From NCBI GenBank assembly GCA_026004435.1, contig BPJD01000006.1:1-64000 (forward strand): a stretch of 64,000 bases of DNA, written 5' to 3'. The translations under genes and the position numbers were made by a program. Origin of the DNA: Patescibacteria group bacterium. GTDB taxonomy: Bacteria > Patescibacteriota > Microgenomatia > UBA1406 > GWC2-37-13. Below, one piece after another: positions 1 to 7,385 of the stretch. Each line of letters starts with the position of its first letter. The first letter of the stretch is position 1. The notes beneath the pieces are model-generated. The model worked only from the letters and a program-made list of their open reading frames with translations, was not told the DNA's origin and did not search any database.

Positions 1-737
1 ATTTGATCTTTTCGATTATTAGACAGTAAATAATTAATTAGAAACATTATTAAATATATATTGTATCCACATAGTTCTATTATATTCCCAAGGATAACTG
101 AATTTTTATCTGATAAAGCTTCAGAATTTAAACCACAGAGCTGGCATATGTATGATTTTGCAGAATCAAGATCTGGAATTATAATTGAAGGCGCTTTTAT
201 AAAGATAAAACAACTCGTATCGTTATTATCATAACTTGCAATAGAACCATCTACACCTGTAAAAATACTGTCATAAACAGCAGGAATCCTGGTAACAGCT
301 ATAATAACTAAGGGGTCTGAATCTTTATTATTTTGTTCAGTTATTTCTCTTTTTTTTTGTTTTAATTTTTCTTTAAGATTATTAATAACTTGATTTGAAT
401 CTATCTGATTTCGTGCAGAGTTTTCAAATGAAGACAATTCGTCTAAATTAACAACAACTAATGATTTGTCTTTTAATTTATGCCCTAATTGAGCCGCAGT
501 TGTAGATGTTCCTGTTCTCGGTGGGCCACAAACAACCAAATAAAATACATTTCTCTCTTCTTTAGATTCTATTATTCTCATTATTTCATCAGCCATCATT
601 GAATATATCTCTGCATAATGGGCTCCAGGATCTGCAAAGTTTAATTCACCTCCAATCGGTTGACCTACATTAAATTTAAGTCGATCTCTTTTAAAAAAAT
701 CTAACAAATCTTCTATTCGATTTTGTTCTGTGTTCAT
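1..737 (-). CDS. Unknown protein with an altered P-loop-like motif, cut by window edge
   Basis: Open frame of 245 codons starting at ATG 735-737 and still open at base 1, so the C-terminus is missing. Residues around 75 read VVCGPPRTGTSTT. This resembles a Walker A loop (GPPGTGKST) but Arg and Thr replace the usual Gly and Lys. A hydrophobic strand followed by an Asp (VVVNLDEL) about 25 residues later resembles a Walker B position. The last visible part has a hydrophobic stretch (IYLIMFLINYLL) that may be a membrane segment. The PRTGT string also recalls the PAPS loop of sulfotransferases, but nothing else supports that. I do not recognise the family. No Shine-Dalgarno sequence precedes the ATG. 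Confidence 0.6.
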   Translation of the reverse strand, partial: MNTEQNRIEDLLDFFKRDRLKFNVGQPIGGELNFADPGAHYAEIYSMMADEIMRIIESKEERNVFYLVVCGPPRTGTSTTAAQLGHKLKDKSLVVVNLDELSSFENSARNQIDSNQVINNLKEKLKQKKREITEQNNKDSDPLVIIAVTRIPAVYDSIFTGVDGSIASYDNNDTSCFIFIKAPSIIIPDLDSAKSYICQLCGLNSEALSDKNSVILGNIIELCGYNIYLIMFLINYLLSNNRKDQ

Positions 738-819
738 AGCTATAGTTTATTGAGATTTAAATTATTAAATAGATTTATAAAAAATTTTTCAAATAAAAAA
801 ATCATTCCTCCAACAACTA

Positions 820-1560
820 TCATTGTATCGAAACATTTTTTCTAATTCCTCTTGCAATTGTTGCTATAATTTCTCTATTTAAAATAATAAAGTATACTGC
901 GATACCTCCCATAATAAAAGAAACAACTCTGCCTACAAACTCTGACAAAACGCTTGGATCATAGTTGGCTCTAAACCGATCAGGATTTAAGTAGATTTCT
1001 TCCTGCATTGCCAATGCGCTAGACAACAATACCCTATATGAATCCGGCCAACTACTATCAGCATTGTAAGACCCCTCAGTCACATCTACCTGCATTATAG
1101 GTATAATAATTTTTTGTGAAGCATCATCATTTAAGTTAACAACCAAGTATAAACAGTTATTAATCATTGCAGGTGTTATAACAATCTCAGGCTCTGATGA
1201 AACCAAAACATCTTCACAATAAGATTGCGCCGCGATTTTGGGATCAAAGTTAAATTGATCATTATTAATATTTAAAGGACCAATAAGCATTAAACTTCTG
1301 ACTCCAAGTTGTTCGGAAAGATCGTTGTCCTCAATTTCTTCAATACTTCCATTTTTACCATTTTTGATAAGTTTAACTACGATTTTTTTTAACTGCGCCA
1401 TAATTTTTTGCTCCAACTCTGGGTCAAACTTAGCTTGATTTAATATCAATCTTAAATTTGAATAATCCAGATCCGAAAAAGGCAAAGCAACAGTTGCAGT
1501 TGGAGGGTTTTGATCCACCTGATCCTGTCCCAAAGCCGCAGAGTCACTGCCAAAGTACAA
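820..1560 (-). CDS. Hypothetical exported protein with C-terminal membrane anchor
   Basis: The 246-codon frame can only start at TTG 1558-1560 with a recognised start codon. The same frame continues upstream to 1641 and encodes a Leu-rich stretch (CLASLLLALSLYFG) that looks like a signal peptide. The protein is acidic and polar for about 200 residues and ends in a membrane segment (VVSFIMGGIAVYFIIL) with a basic tail, suggesting a large extracytoplasmic domain. A consensus -10 box and an in-frame ATG at 1651-1653 suggest that the true gene begins there, but codon 4 is TGA. The given start is therefore probably too short. No family recognised. Confidence 0.6.
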   Translation of the reverse strand: MYFGSDSAALGQDQVDQNPPTATVALPFSDLDYSNLRLILNQAKFDPELEQKIMAQLKKIVVKLIKNGKNGSIEEIEDNDLSEQLGVRSLMLIGPLNINNDQFNFDPKIAAQSYCEDVLVSSEPEIVITPAMINNCLYLVVNLNDDASQKIIIPIMQVDVTEGSYNADSSWPDSYRVLLSSALAMQEEIYLNPDRFRANYDPSVLSEFVGRVVSFIMGGIAVYFIILNREIIATIARGIRKNVSIQ

Positions 1561-1659
1561 CGATAATGCAAGCAGTAACGATGCTAAACAAGTTCTGTAA
1601 TTGTTTAAATCTTCCTCTGTATATGAAAGCGATTTTCTCTCTCAGACTAACATCTAAAT

Positions 1660-1665
1660 ATTATA
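1660..1665 (-). promoter_or_regulatory. -10 box placed for a leaderless mRNA at ATG 1653
   Basis: TATAAT on the minus strand lies exactly 6 nt before ATG 1651-1653. The same spacing is seen before rlmD-like, serS, tsaC-tsaE and the GT2 gene. This points to 1653 as the real start of the hypothetical exported protein despite its in-frame TGA. No convincing -35 was found. Confidence 0.45.
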
Positions 1666-1733
1666 GGATATGAAATCCTGTTTGTAAACCTACATTAGAT
1701 AATGTTAACTTTGATTTTATATAATAAAGTCGT

Positions 1734-2379
1734 ATGTCTAGACTTGATTAAGTTTCTGACTAAAAATAAAAAACTAATTGTTTTTTTATTTTTTCTTGCT
1801 TATTTTCTTAATCTTTTGCTTTTATTGACTGGGCTGGAACTGGTTTGCAACTCAAAAGGGTCCTTTGCTTTATAACTATTGGAGTTGTCTATGGCAGACT
1901 TGCAGTGATTTTTTCATTCTATAACTTTGCTTCCTGGGATTATTCGCAGATTTCAGATAAAAGAGTCTGTGCTTTATCAGACGCAAACAATTTTAATGCT
2001 ATTTCGCAGACAGATAGGAATTTTAGTTTTTTTTACTGTGCTGATTCATTATATGTTCTTAAGAGGATTTAGAGTTTTAAGTTTTGGCTTGCCCAGCATT
2101 TTGCCTACTTTTGAGTTCGTCGGGTTTATTGCTTTTCAGCTGTTGTTTTTAATGTTTATTACCTCAAATGACTGGGCTGTAGGAAGACTTAAAAAGTGGT
2201 GGGTATACCTTCATAGAGCAACTTATCTGATTGTGTTTTTGGTATTTTTACATATACTCTTGGCAGAGTTAAGTTTTAGGCGAGCCAATATTATTTTTCT
2301 GGCAATCTCTTTGGCTATACTAATTTTAGAGTGGGCATCCTTAATTTACAGTTATCTTATTAAAAAAAATAAAATTTAG
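1734..2379 (+). pseudogene. MsrQ/ferric-reductase-like membrane protein, frameshifted
   Basis: The longest open piece (from TTG 1927 to 2379, 150 codons) has several membrane helices, an RRQIG segment, conserved-looking His positions and the string SNDWAVGRLKKWWVYLHRATY. This strongly recalls the heme-binding MsrQ/YedZ ferric-reductase-like domain. The preceding helices continue in pieces: 1744-1870 in the same frame as the C-terminal part (LIVFLFFLAYFLNLLLLLTG), then about 1870-1915 one frame over (ITIGVVYGRLAVIFSF), then back. Two compensating one-base shifts restore a normal domain. The promoter TATAAT at 1720-1725 and ATG 1734 are in yet another frame. Either a decayed gene or assembly indels in T-runs. 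Confidence 0.55.
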
Positions 2380-2381
2380 GA

Positions 2382-2882
2382 TCAGTTATAATTGCAGTTG
2401 TTTTTGTTCCATAAGCCTTTTGAGTTTTCCCTGGCCATTCTTTCTGCCTGTAAGAACAGTGCTTGATACTTAATATCCGGAGGAAAGGTCGCGGCAAAAG
2501 CATAACCTTCTTCAACCAGTTTTTTATTTACCATAGTATTGTCTAAGTAAACATACCTTAACAGCCTGCCGTATTGATCTGTTTCAGACACATCTTTTTC
2601 CATCTTTACCAGTCTGCCTAAAACTAATTTTTCATTATATGCTTTTGCCTCCTGACCAAAACACTCAGGATCTCTGCCAAGCTCAGGCGCGTCTATGCCA
2701 ATATACCTTACTCTGATGCTGTTGTTAACTACTATAGTATCTCCGTCTATTACTCTGGTTACCAAGTAGAGATTTTCTTTTTGCGAAAACTTATTTATGT
2801 TAGCTGTCAAATACAAAATCAGTATTGATAAAACAGCTAAAACAAGTCTGGTTAGTAGAGTTCTTTTTCTAAACACTGGCAA
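2382..2882 (-). CDS. Staphylococcal-nuclease-like (thermonuclease) protein, membrane-anchored or secreted
   Basis: An SNase fold of 166 residues. A hydrophobic N-terminal segment (about residues 11-28) serves as signal or anchor. The SNase core follows: VIDGDT at 44-49, the catalytic trio R59, E67 (in RYIGIDAPE) and R106 (in QYGR), and the late LVEEGYA and Y...A...GLW motifs. Spacing R59-E67 matches the R35-E43 pair of the staphylococcal enzyme. It probably cleaves extracellular nucleic acids for nucleotide scavenging, which is an inference from the family and export signal. The start is TTG (or GTG a few codons in) and overlaps the folC end by 31 bp, so the two are translationally linked. 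Confidence 0.85.
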   Translation of the reverse strand: MPVFRKRTLLTRLVLAVLSILILYLTANINKFSQKENLYLVTRVIDGDTIVVNNSIRVRYIGIDAPELGRDPECFGQEAKAYNEKLVLGRLVKMEKDVSETDQYGRLLRYVYLDNTMVNKKLVEEGYAFAATFPPDIKYQALFLQAERMARENSKGLWNKNNCNYN

Positions 2883-4198
2883 AGATTTTTATTGTTTTTT
2901 AAAACTTCTGATAAACCATACATAGATCCGGTTATAACAAACAAATTATCATCCGATCTGGTAATAATTTTCTCAACCTGATCTGGTTTAATATAAACAG
3001 GAGTTAAGCCAAGCTGTTGAGCTATTTGTTTGATCTGATCAAAACTATGGCTTTTTATGCCGCCTTCCTGCTGATAAGAAAAGTAATAAAACTCAGATGC
3101 AACCGACTTTAATAAGTTTAAAATATCAGCTGTGTCTTTTGAGTCTTTGATTGATAAAAACAGCCTAAACCTTTTATTTGGGAATAATGTCTTAAAAGAG
3201 TCAAAAAAATACTTAAGTTTTTGCGCATTGTGCGCAGAGTCTAAAACTACTGTTTTATTGTTAAACTTTAAGATATTAAACCTTCCGATCATCCTAACAG
3301 ATTCTAGCTGTTGGTTGATACTATCTTTAATATCCTCAAGTTTAATGCCTTTTGAATGCAGATAAAACTCAAACGCCTTAAGAGCAAGCGTAGCATTGAC
3401 TGCCTGATACCCGCCAGACTGGCTTAGTGTAAATTTTAGTTTAGTATTGCTTAGTGTTTTATACTCAAACTCAACTCTGCCAATGCCCTGATGTAGTATT
3501 TTAACTTCTTCAGGCAGTACCTTAATTAAGTTTGCTTTATTTTCTAAAGCCTTTTTTTCAATAACAGCAAAACTGTTTTTGCAGGTTTGTAAGGCTACTA
3601 CCAGATTTTTTGACTTAATTATACCTGCTTTCTCAAAGGCTATTTCTTCAATCGTATTACCTAAAATCTCAGTATGATCAAATCCCAGTTTATTGATAAT
3701 ACAGATTTTATTATCAATTATATTTGTGCCGTCAAGTCTGCCTCCCAGACCAACCTCCAAACAAATAGCAGAACAGTTTAGTTTTTTAAATAAATAAAGA
3801 CCTATCAGCACCTTTGCTTCAAAAAAACTTGGCAAAAACTCCTTGCTTTTTTGCTTTATAACTGTTGTAAGATGCCTAATGGCTTCTGCCAGCTCTACAA
3901 CTGATACAGGCTGATTATTTATCTGAAAACTCTCCTCAATATTTAAAATAAATGGAGATAAAAATATCCCTACTCTCTGTTCTGTGATCTGCAGTAACTT
4001 GGATAAAATCATAGTAGTACTGCCTTTGCCTGATGTGCCTGCAATATGAAAAATAACCTTGTCTCTTGGAGCCAAACCAAGTTTATCTGCCAAAGCTTTT
4101 AGGTGCTTCAGCCTTTCTTCTGCGTTTAAATAACCTGTTTTATCCAAAACCGGAAAGACTGTAATAAGATTGTTCAGATTGTCTTGCGAATTGCTCAT
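2852..4198 (-). CDS. folC: Folylpolyglutamate/dihydrofolate synthase (FolC), Mur-ligase superfamily
   Basis: Mur-ligase-type ATP-dependent amide synthase of 448 residues, normal length for FolC. The P-loop GTSGKGS is at 54-60, followed by family segments such as FLSPFILNIEE, CLEVGLGGRLDGTN and LDSAHN. It adds glutamate to folates in the cytoplasm. Start ATG 4196-4198 follows an AT-rich leader with a TATAAT about 30 nt upstream. It is the first gene of a short minus-strand unit with the nuclease gene. A general FPGS role is more likely than dihydrofolate synthesis because no folate synthesis genes are seen here. Confidence 0.9.
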   Translation of the reverse strand: MSNSQDNLNNLITVFPVLDKTGYLNAEERLKHLKALADKLGLAPRDKVIFHIAGTSGKGSTTMILSKLLQITEQRVGIFLSPFILNIEESFQINNQPVSVVELAEAIRHLTTVIKQKSKEFLPSFFEAKVLIGLYLFKKLNCSAICLEVGLGGRLDGTNIIDNKICIINKLGFDHTEILGNTIEEIAFEKAGIIKSKNLVVALQTCKNSFAVIEKKALENKANLIKVLPEEVKILHQGIGRVEFEYKTLSNTKLKFTLSQSGGYQAVNATLALKAFEFYLHSKGIKLEDIKDSINQQLESVRMIGRFNILKFNNKTVVLDSAHNAQKLKYFFDSFKTLFPNKRFRLFLSIKDSKDTADILNLLKSVASEFYYFSYQQEGGIKSHSFDQIKQIAQQLGLTPVYIKPDQVEKIITRSDDNLFVITGSMYGLSEVLKNNKNLCQCLEKELY

Positions 4199-4270
4199 AA
4201 AAAGACTTGATTTTTATAAATGATTTTTTAAATTATATACTAAAGCTGTTAAAAGTTTAGATATACCAAT

Positions 4271-4480
4271 ATGGCAAGAATTAAAATCTTTACCCAAAAA
4301 CAGCCAAAACCAATTAAAGTTGGACAAAAAGAACTGTGGATTTGCCAGTGCGGACTTTCAGCAAACTTTCCTTTTTGCAATGGAACACACCACAAAATCC
4401 AAGATGAGCCGGACAATGAAGTCTTTGAGTATGATCAGCACTTAAACAGAAAAAAAGTTAAGATCGTGTCTGAAAAATAA
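4271..4480 (+). CDS. CDGSH-type iron-sulfur domain protein
   Basis: A 69-residue protein with the CDGSH iron-sulfur signature: C25, C27, C36 and H40 in CQCGLSANFPFCNGTH, the C-X-C-X2-S-X3-P-X-C-X-G-X-H arrangement that binds a 2Fe-2S cluster with 3 Cys and 1 His. The usual Asp after the third Cys is Asn. N-terminal residues up to about 20 are basic and probably unstructured. Likely a small redox or Fe-S carrier protein in the cytoplasm; the physiological partner is unknown. It stands as a single gene, divergent from folC. Confidence 0.8.
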   Translation: MARIKIFTQKQPKPIKVGQKELWICQCGLSANFPFCNGTHHKIQDEPDNEVFEYDQHLNRKKVKIVSEK

Positions 4481-4553
4481 GAATAAAATATGATTGTTTT
4501 TGTGAGTAATTTGTGATAATCTTTTAGATATTGTTAAAAATTAACTAATATTT

Positions 4554-5327
4554 ATGTCAACAACAAATAAAAATAATACAGAAACTAATAGTTTTTACGG
4601 CTTTCCGCCAAAAATAGTTTTAACCTTTATTGCAATTTTGCTTTTACTGTCTGGAGTCTCACTGGGTATGGCTCTTTCCGGATCCAAATCAATTGATCTG
4701 CCTATTATTAAGAAATCAGACAACTCAAAGTCTGAACCAGCAAACAGCTACAAAATAGGCAAGTATCAGGTAGGAGAGGTCTTAAGCAGGCTTAAGGTCG
4801 ATACCAAAAGATTTGAGCAGTGCTTGGATAAAGGTGAGACAGAAGACCGGGTTGATGAAGACTTTAAAGAAGGCGCTCAGGCAGGCATTCAGGGAACACC
4901 AGGAGGCGTAATTTTTGACAGAGAAACCAAAAACAGCATTGCTTTCCCTGGAGCTGTGTCAGCAAGCAACTTAGAAACTATCCTGCAGGATCTTAAGGAC
5001 GGCAAAACAGACACCGGAGATAATAGTCTTAAAGTAGCAGAGCCTGATCCTGAAAAAGATCACTGGAGAGGATCAAAGGAAGCCAGATATGTACTTATTG
5101 AGTACTCAGATCTAGAATGTCCTTTTTGTCAAAGATTCCACCCAGAAGCAAGCAAATTTGTCTCTGAAAACGAAGATGTTGCTTGGGTTTACAGACACTT
5201 TCCATTAAGAGGAATTCATCCTGATGCCCAAAAACTTGCTGAAGGAGCTGAGTGTGTCTATGATCAAAAAGGCAGTGACGGTTTCTGGCAGTTTATTGAT
5301 TATGTTTTTGAAAACTCAGCCTCCTAA
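4554..5327 (+). CDS. DsbA-like thiol oxidoreductase with swapped (circularly permuted) halves
   Basis: Membrane anchor at about residues 20-41, then an extracytoplasmic part. Residues 72-148 match the second half of a DsbA domain: helical segment ending FEQCLDKGE, the cis-Pro loop GTPGG at 114-118, and a terminal helix. A linker of about 25 residues follows. Residues 172-257 match the first half of a DsbA domain: strand YVLIEYSD, active site CPFC at 189-192, YRHFPL and a helix ending FENSAS. In canonical DsbA proteins CPxC precedes the GTP loop; here the order is reversed. The break lies inside the helical insert, so all fold elements are present once. Expected role is disulfide formation outside the membrane. 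A terminator follows the stop, so the end is not a truncation artefact. Confidence 0.8.
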   Translation: MSTTNKNNTETNSFYGFPPKIVLTFIAILLLLSGVSLGMALSGSKSIDLPIIKKSDNSKSEPANSYKIGKYQVGEVLSRLKVDTKRFEQCLDKGETEDRVDEDFKEGAQAGIQGTPGGVIFDRETKNSIAFPGAVSASNLETILQDLKDGKTDTGDNSLKVAEPDPEKDHWRGSKEARYVLIEYSDLECPFCQRFHPEASKFVSENEDVAWVYRHFPLRGIHPDAQKLAEGAECVYDQKGSDGFWQFIDYVFENSAS

Positions 5328-5354
5328 CAGTTAAACAAATTAAATTATTAACTT

Positions 5355-5391
5355 AAAAGCCCTGCTAAAAACTTAGGCAGGGCTTTTTTTT
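5355..5391. terminator. Bidirectional rho-independent terminator
   Basis: Stem GCCCTGC / GCAGGGC around an 11-nt loop, flanked by AAAA on the left and T8 on the right. It sits between the convergent DsbA-like and DAHP-synthase-like genes and can serve both strands. Confidence 0.85.
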
Positions 5392-5415
5392 GATTAATAA
5401 AATAGCAAAAAAACC

Positions 5416-6330
5416 TTAATCAACTATCAATTCCCTAAACTTTGACAACTCATTAACCAAAACCTTAAGCTCAGTTAAGGAGATATGCTGTTCTGCATCT
5501 GTTTTTGAGGTTCCTGCTTCAATTAAAATGCCGTCATACAAAAACTCGTCTTTAGAGATCAGCATCTTCATAGCCTTAACTGTAGCAGGCAGTATATCTG
5601 ACCTCATCTGAGGACCATAGGAATGACTCGGATCAAAAAACAGCAGACAACCTGTTCGCTGTTTTACTCTTTTGGCAATATTATGAACAGGCGCATTCCG
5701 GTATCTACCCTTCTGCGGCACATCAACACCTCTGTGAATTAAAACTGTTTTTGATTTATAATCAGCATAAGTTGCCAGCCCCTCCCAAGTTTTTTCCATT
5801 GTTGTAATTGCAGTAAACTTATTACTGTCAGCTTTCTTAAGATCCTCACCAACCCATTTAGGATTTTTCAGCCCAATCCACCAGTTATGCTTTCTGGCAA
5901 AGGCAGATGTTATAAATACAGGCCATCCCAGCTGATTTACAGCAGGATTCCAGATCAATGCCCTACTGTTGAAAATAGGTTTTTCCATACAACTTAACTG
6001 CAGAATTGGATCCATAATCTCTGTGGCAATAATAAAATGAGTCTTTTTTAAGATCTCTTCTGCCAGTTTTAATGACTCCGGATAGATTAATCTGCTTAAG
6101 TTTTTTTTATTAATGGCTTGATTTAGGTTTTTGTTAAAAGAATCAAAGTCCATACCCATACCTTCGCCTGTTTTGTCAAGCAAGGTTCTTGATTTAAGAC
6201 CAACAACACGGGTTCCCCAAATCGCAGGTTTGCTTTTTACCTTAATTCTGGAAATCTGATAAACTTCTTTTAAATTGCTTTGGTCTATAGAACAAGGACC
6301 AGCAATAAGCCTAAGAGCTTTGTTTTTCAT
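5416..6330 (-). CDS. DAHP/KDO8P-synthase superfamily aldolase (DAHP synthase-like)
   Basis: A 304-residue TIM-barrel enzyme of the family that condenses phosphoenolpyruvate with a phosphorylated aldose. Seen motifs: IAGPCSID at 9-16, RVVGLKSRT at 41-49, IHRGVD at 198-203 and FFDPSHSYG at 231-239, the last corresponding to the metal-binding DPSHATG of DAHP synthases. No ACT or chorismate-mutase domain. It overlaps the upstream PfkB kinase gene by 20 bp and is therefore in one operon with it, behind a leader with Phe-rich peptide and terminator. That regulation favours a role in aromatic synthesis over KDO or sialic-acid-type chemistry, but the sequence alone does not fix the substrate. Confidence 0.75.
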   Translation of the reverse strand: MKNKALRLIAGPCSIDQSNLKEVYQISRIKVKSKPAIWGTRVVGLKSRTLLDKTGEGMGMDFDSFNKNLNQAINKKNLSRLIYPESLKLAEEILKKTHFIIATEIMDPILQLSCMEKPIFNSRALIWNPAVNQLGWPVFITSAFARKHNWWIGLKNPKWVGEDLKKADSNKFTAITTMEKTWEGLATYADYKSKTVLIHRGVDVPQKGRYRNAPVHNIAKRVKQRTGCLLFFDPSHSYGPQMRSDILPATVKAMKMLISKDEFLYDGILIEAGTSKTDAEQHISLTELKVLVNELSKFRELIVD

Positions 6331-7258
6331 AGTAAGATTGATTTAAACTTATAAAAACCTGATTTAAGTTTAGTTGCTTAAGACTTGCTGTAAATCTGTT
6401 AATCTCAGATTTATCTGGTATTGCAGTGCTGTTGCCTTTTTTGAGGCACTGCAAAGCTGAGACTTTATTGGCAAACTCTATAGCTTGATCTAATCTTTTC
6501 TGCTCAAGCATAGCGTAACCAAAAGCTGATCTAAAAATATCTCCTGCTCCCAAAACATCTACAGGCTTTATATCAAATGCAGGAAACAGCTCAAACTGAG
6601 ACTCTTTAACCAATAAGGCTCCAAACTCTCCTAAAGTAATAATATAGTTCTTTTTTAAGAACTGTCTTAACTTGATGGCTCCAGACTCCAATCTCTGTCT
6701 GCTCCAAGCTAAGACAAACTCCCAAGGCACTATTGGGTGCTGAACCTGCTTTAGTATTAATAGGTTTTTCAATGACACATCAACAGACGGATCAAAGATA
6801 AGCAGACAACCGTTCTTTTTATAGGTAAGCACCTGATCAAAAATACCTGTCTGATGTCTGTCAAGATAAATTAAGTCAGCCTGTTGATAAATATCGGATG
6901 GCAGGTCTACCAACTTGCTTTTGACTGAGTCCTTAACAATAGTTCTGACTCCTGACCTTGACTGAACTAAAACTATATTCTTTTGTGTTTTGGACTGATA
7001 GGTTAGTTTTAGATCAATGTTGTATGTCTTAAGGTTAGACTTGATCCAGTAGCCTTCTTTATCTTTTGCCAAAGCAGTTGCAAAAACACTCCGGCACCCC
7101 ATTTTTGCAAAAAATATACTGGCGCAGGCTGAAGGACCACCGACAGAGTAAAGTACTTCCTGAGAATCGCTTTTTCCGCCAATAATTAAATTATCTTTTA
7201 ATAAGACTGTTTCATCTAAGACAACCTCGCCTATAGCCAAAACTGTTTTTTCTGCCAT
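6311..7258 (-). CDS. PfkB-family (ribokinase-like) sugar kinase
   Basis: 315 residues with the ribokinase fold: N-terminal AIGEVVLDE, the GG pair at 40-41 (VGGPSACAS), and the C-terminal signature DVLGAGD at 234-240 with the catalytic-base Asp and anion-hole Gly-Ala-Gly. It phosphorylates a sugar or sugar-like substrate with ATP; the substrate is not predictable. Its ATG follows 4 nt after the U-run region of an intrinsic terminator, so expression depends on terminator read-through. The stop overlaps the DAHP-synthase-like gene. The pairing suggests that it makes or uses the phosphorylated substrate of that aldolase (inference). Confidence 0.82.
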   Translation of the reverse strand: MAEKTVLAIGEVVLDETVLLKDNLIIGGKSDSQEVLYSVGGPSACASIFFAKMGCRSVFATALAKDKEGYWIKSNLKTYNIDLKLTYQSKTQKNIVLVQSRSGVRTIVKDSVKSKLVDLPSDIYQQADLIYLDRHQTGIFDQVLTYKKNGCLLIFDPSVDVSLKNLLILKQVQHPIVPWEFVLAWSRQRLESGAIKLRQFLKKNYIITLGEFGALLVKESQFELFPAFDIKPVDVLGAGDIFRSAFGYAMLEQKRLDQAIEFANKVSALQCLKKGNSTAIPDKSEINRFTASLKQLNLNQVFISLNQSYYEKQSS

Positions 7259-7263
7259 AAAAT

Positions 7264-7287
7264 AAAAAAACCCCGCCTGTTGCGGGG
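7264..7287 (-). terminator. Intrinsic terminator in the leader of the pfkB-like / DAHP-synthase-like operon
   Basis: On the minus-strand transcript CCCCGC (7282-7287) pairs with GCGGGG (7271-7276) around the loop AACAG, followed by seven U (7264-7270). It lies between the Phe-rich leader ORF stop and the kinase ATG. A second GCGGGG at 7318-7323 can pair with the same CCCCGC, and CUG just before it can also pair with CAG of the loop. This gives a mutually exclusive antiterminator. Confidence 0.85.
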
Positions 7288-7314
7288 TTGTTTAAAACTT
7301 AGTTTACTATAACA

Positions 7315-7383
7315 TTACCCCGCTTCAGCAGGAGTAAAGTAAAAAAAACCAAAAACAAACTCAAACACCTGATTTTTTATCAT
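7315..7383 (-). CDS. Phenylalanine-rich leader peptide of a transcription attenuator
   Basis: A 22-codon ORF from ATG 7381-7383 to TAA 7315-7317. Residues 7-16 read FEFVFGFFYF, so six Phe and one Tyr fall within ten codons. The last two sense codons (GCG GGG) are the antiterminator arm that pairs with the terminator's 5' arm. A ribosome stalled on Phe codons would leave that arm free and prevent termination, while a ribosome reaching the stop would cover it. This is the logic of the pheA and pheST leaders of enterobacteria. TATAAT at 7386-7391 lies only 2 nt from the ATG, so the transcript may instead read through from the M42 peptidase gene 14 bp upstream. Too small for usual gene finders. 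Confidence 0.75.
   Translation of the reverse strand: MIKNQVFEFVFGFFYFTPAEAG
7318..7323 (-). promoter_or_regulatory. Antiterminator arm competing with the leader terminator
   Basis: GCGGGG in the minus-strand RNA, formed by the last two sense codons of the leader ORF. It is perfectly complementary to CCCCGC at 7282-7287, the 5' arm of the terminator. A further CUG two bases upstream matches CAG in the terminator loop, extending the alternative stem across a 2x2 internal loop. Confidence 0.7.
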
Positions 7384-7385
7384 AG

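Noticed and set aside
1-737. Sulfotransferase, because of the PRTGT string
   Set aside because: The loop is about 75 residues from the N-terminus, and no other sulfotransferase motif can be seen in the visible part.
820-1653. Alternative genetic code with UGA as glycine, as in some CPR lineages
   Set aside because: Long genes such as secA, alaS and serS are open in the standard code with many Gly codons and no internal TGA. TGA is used as the stop of serS, the nuclease, rplX and rpmJ.
5416-6330. Sialic-acid (NeuB) or KDO8P synthase instead of DAHP synthase
   Set aside because: No SAF domain and no neighbouring sialic-acid or KDO genes are seen. The Phe leader and DPSHSYG motif fit DAHP synthase better, though the call is kept at superfamily level.
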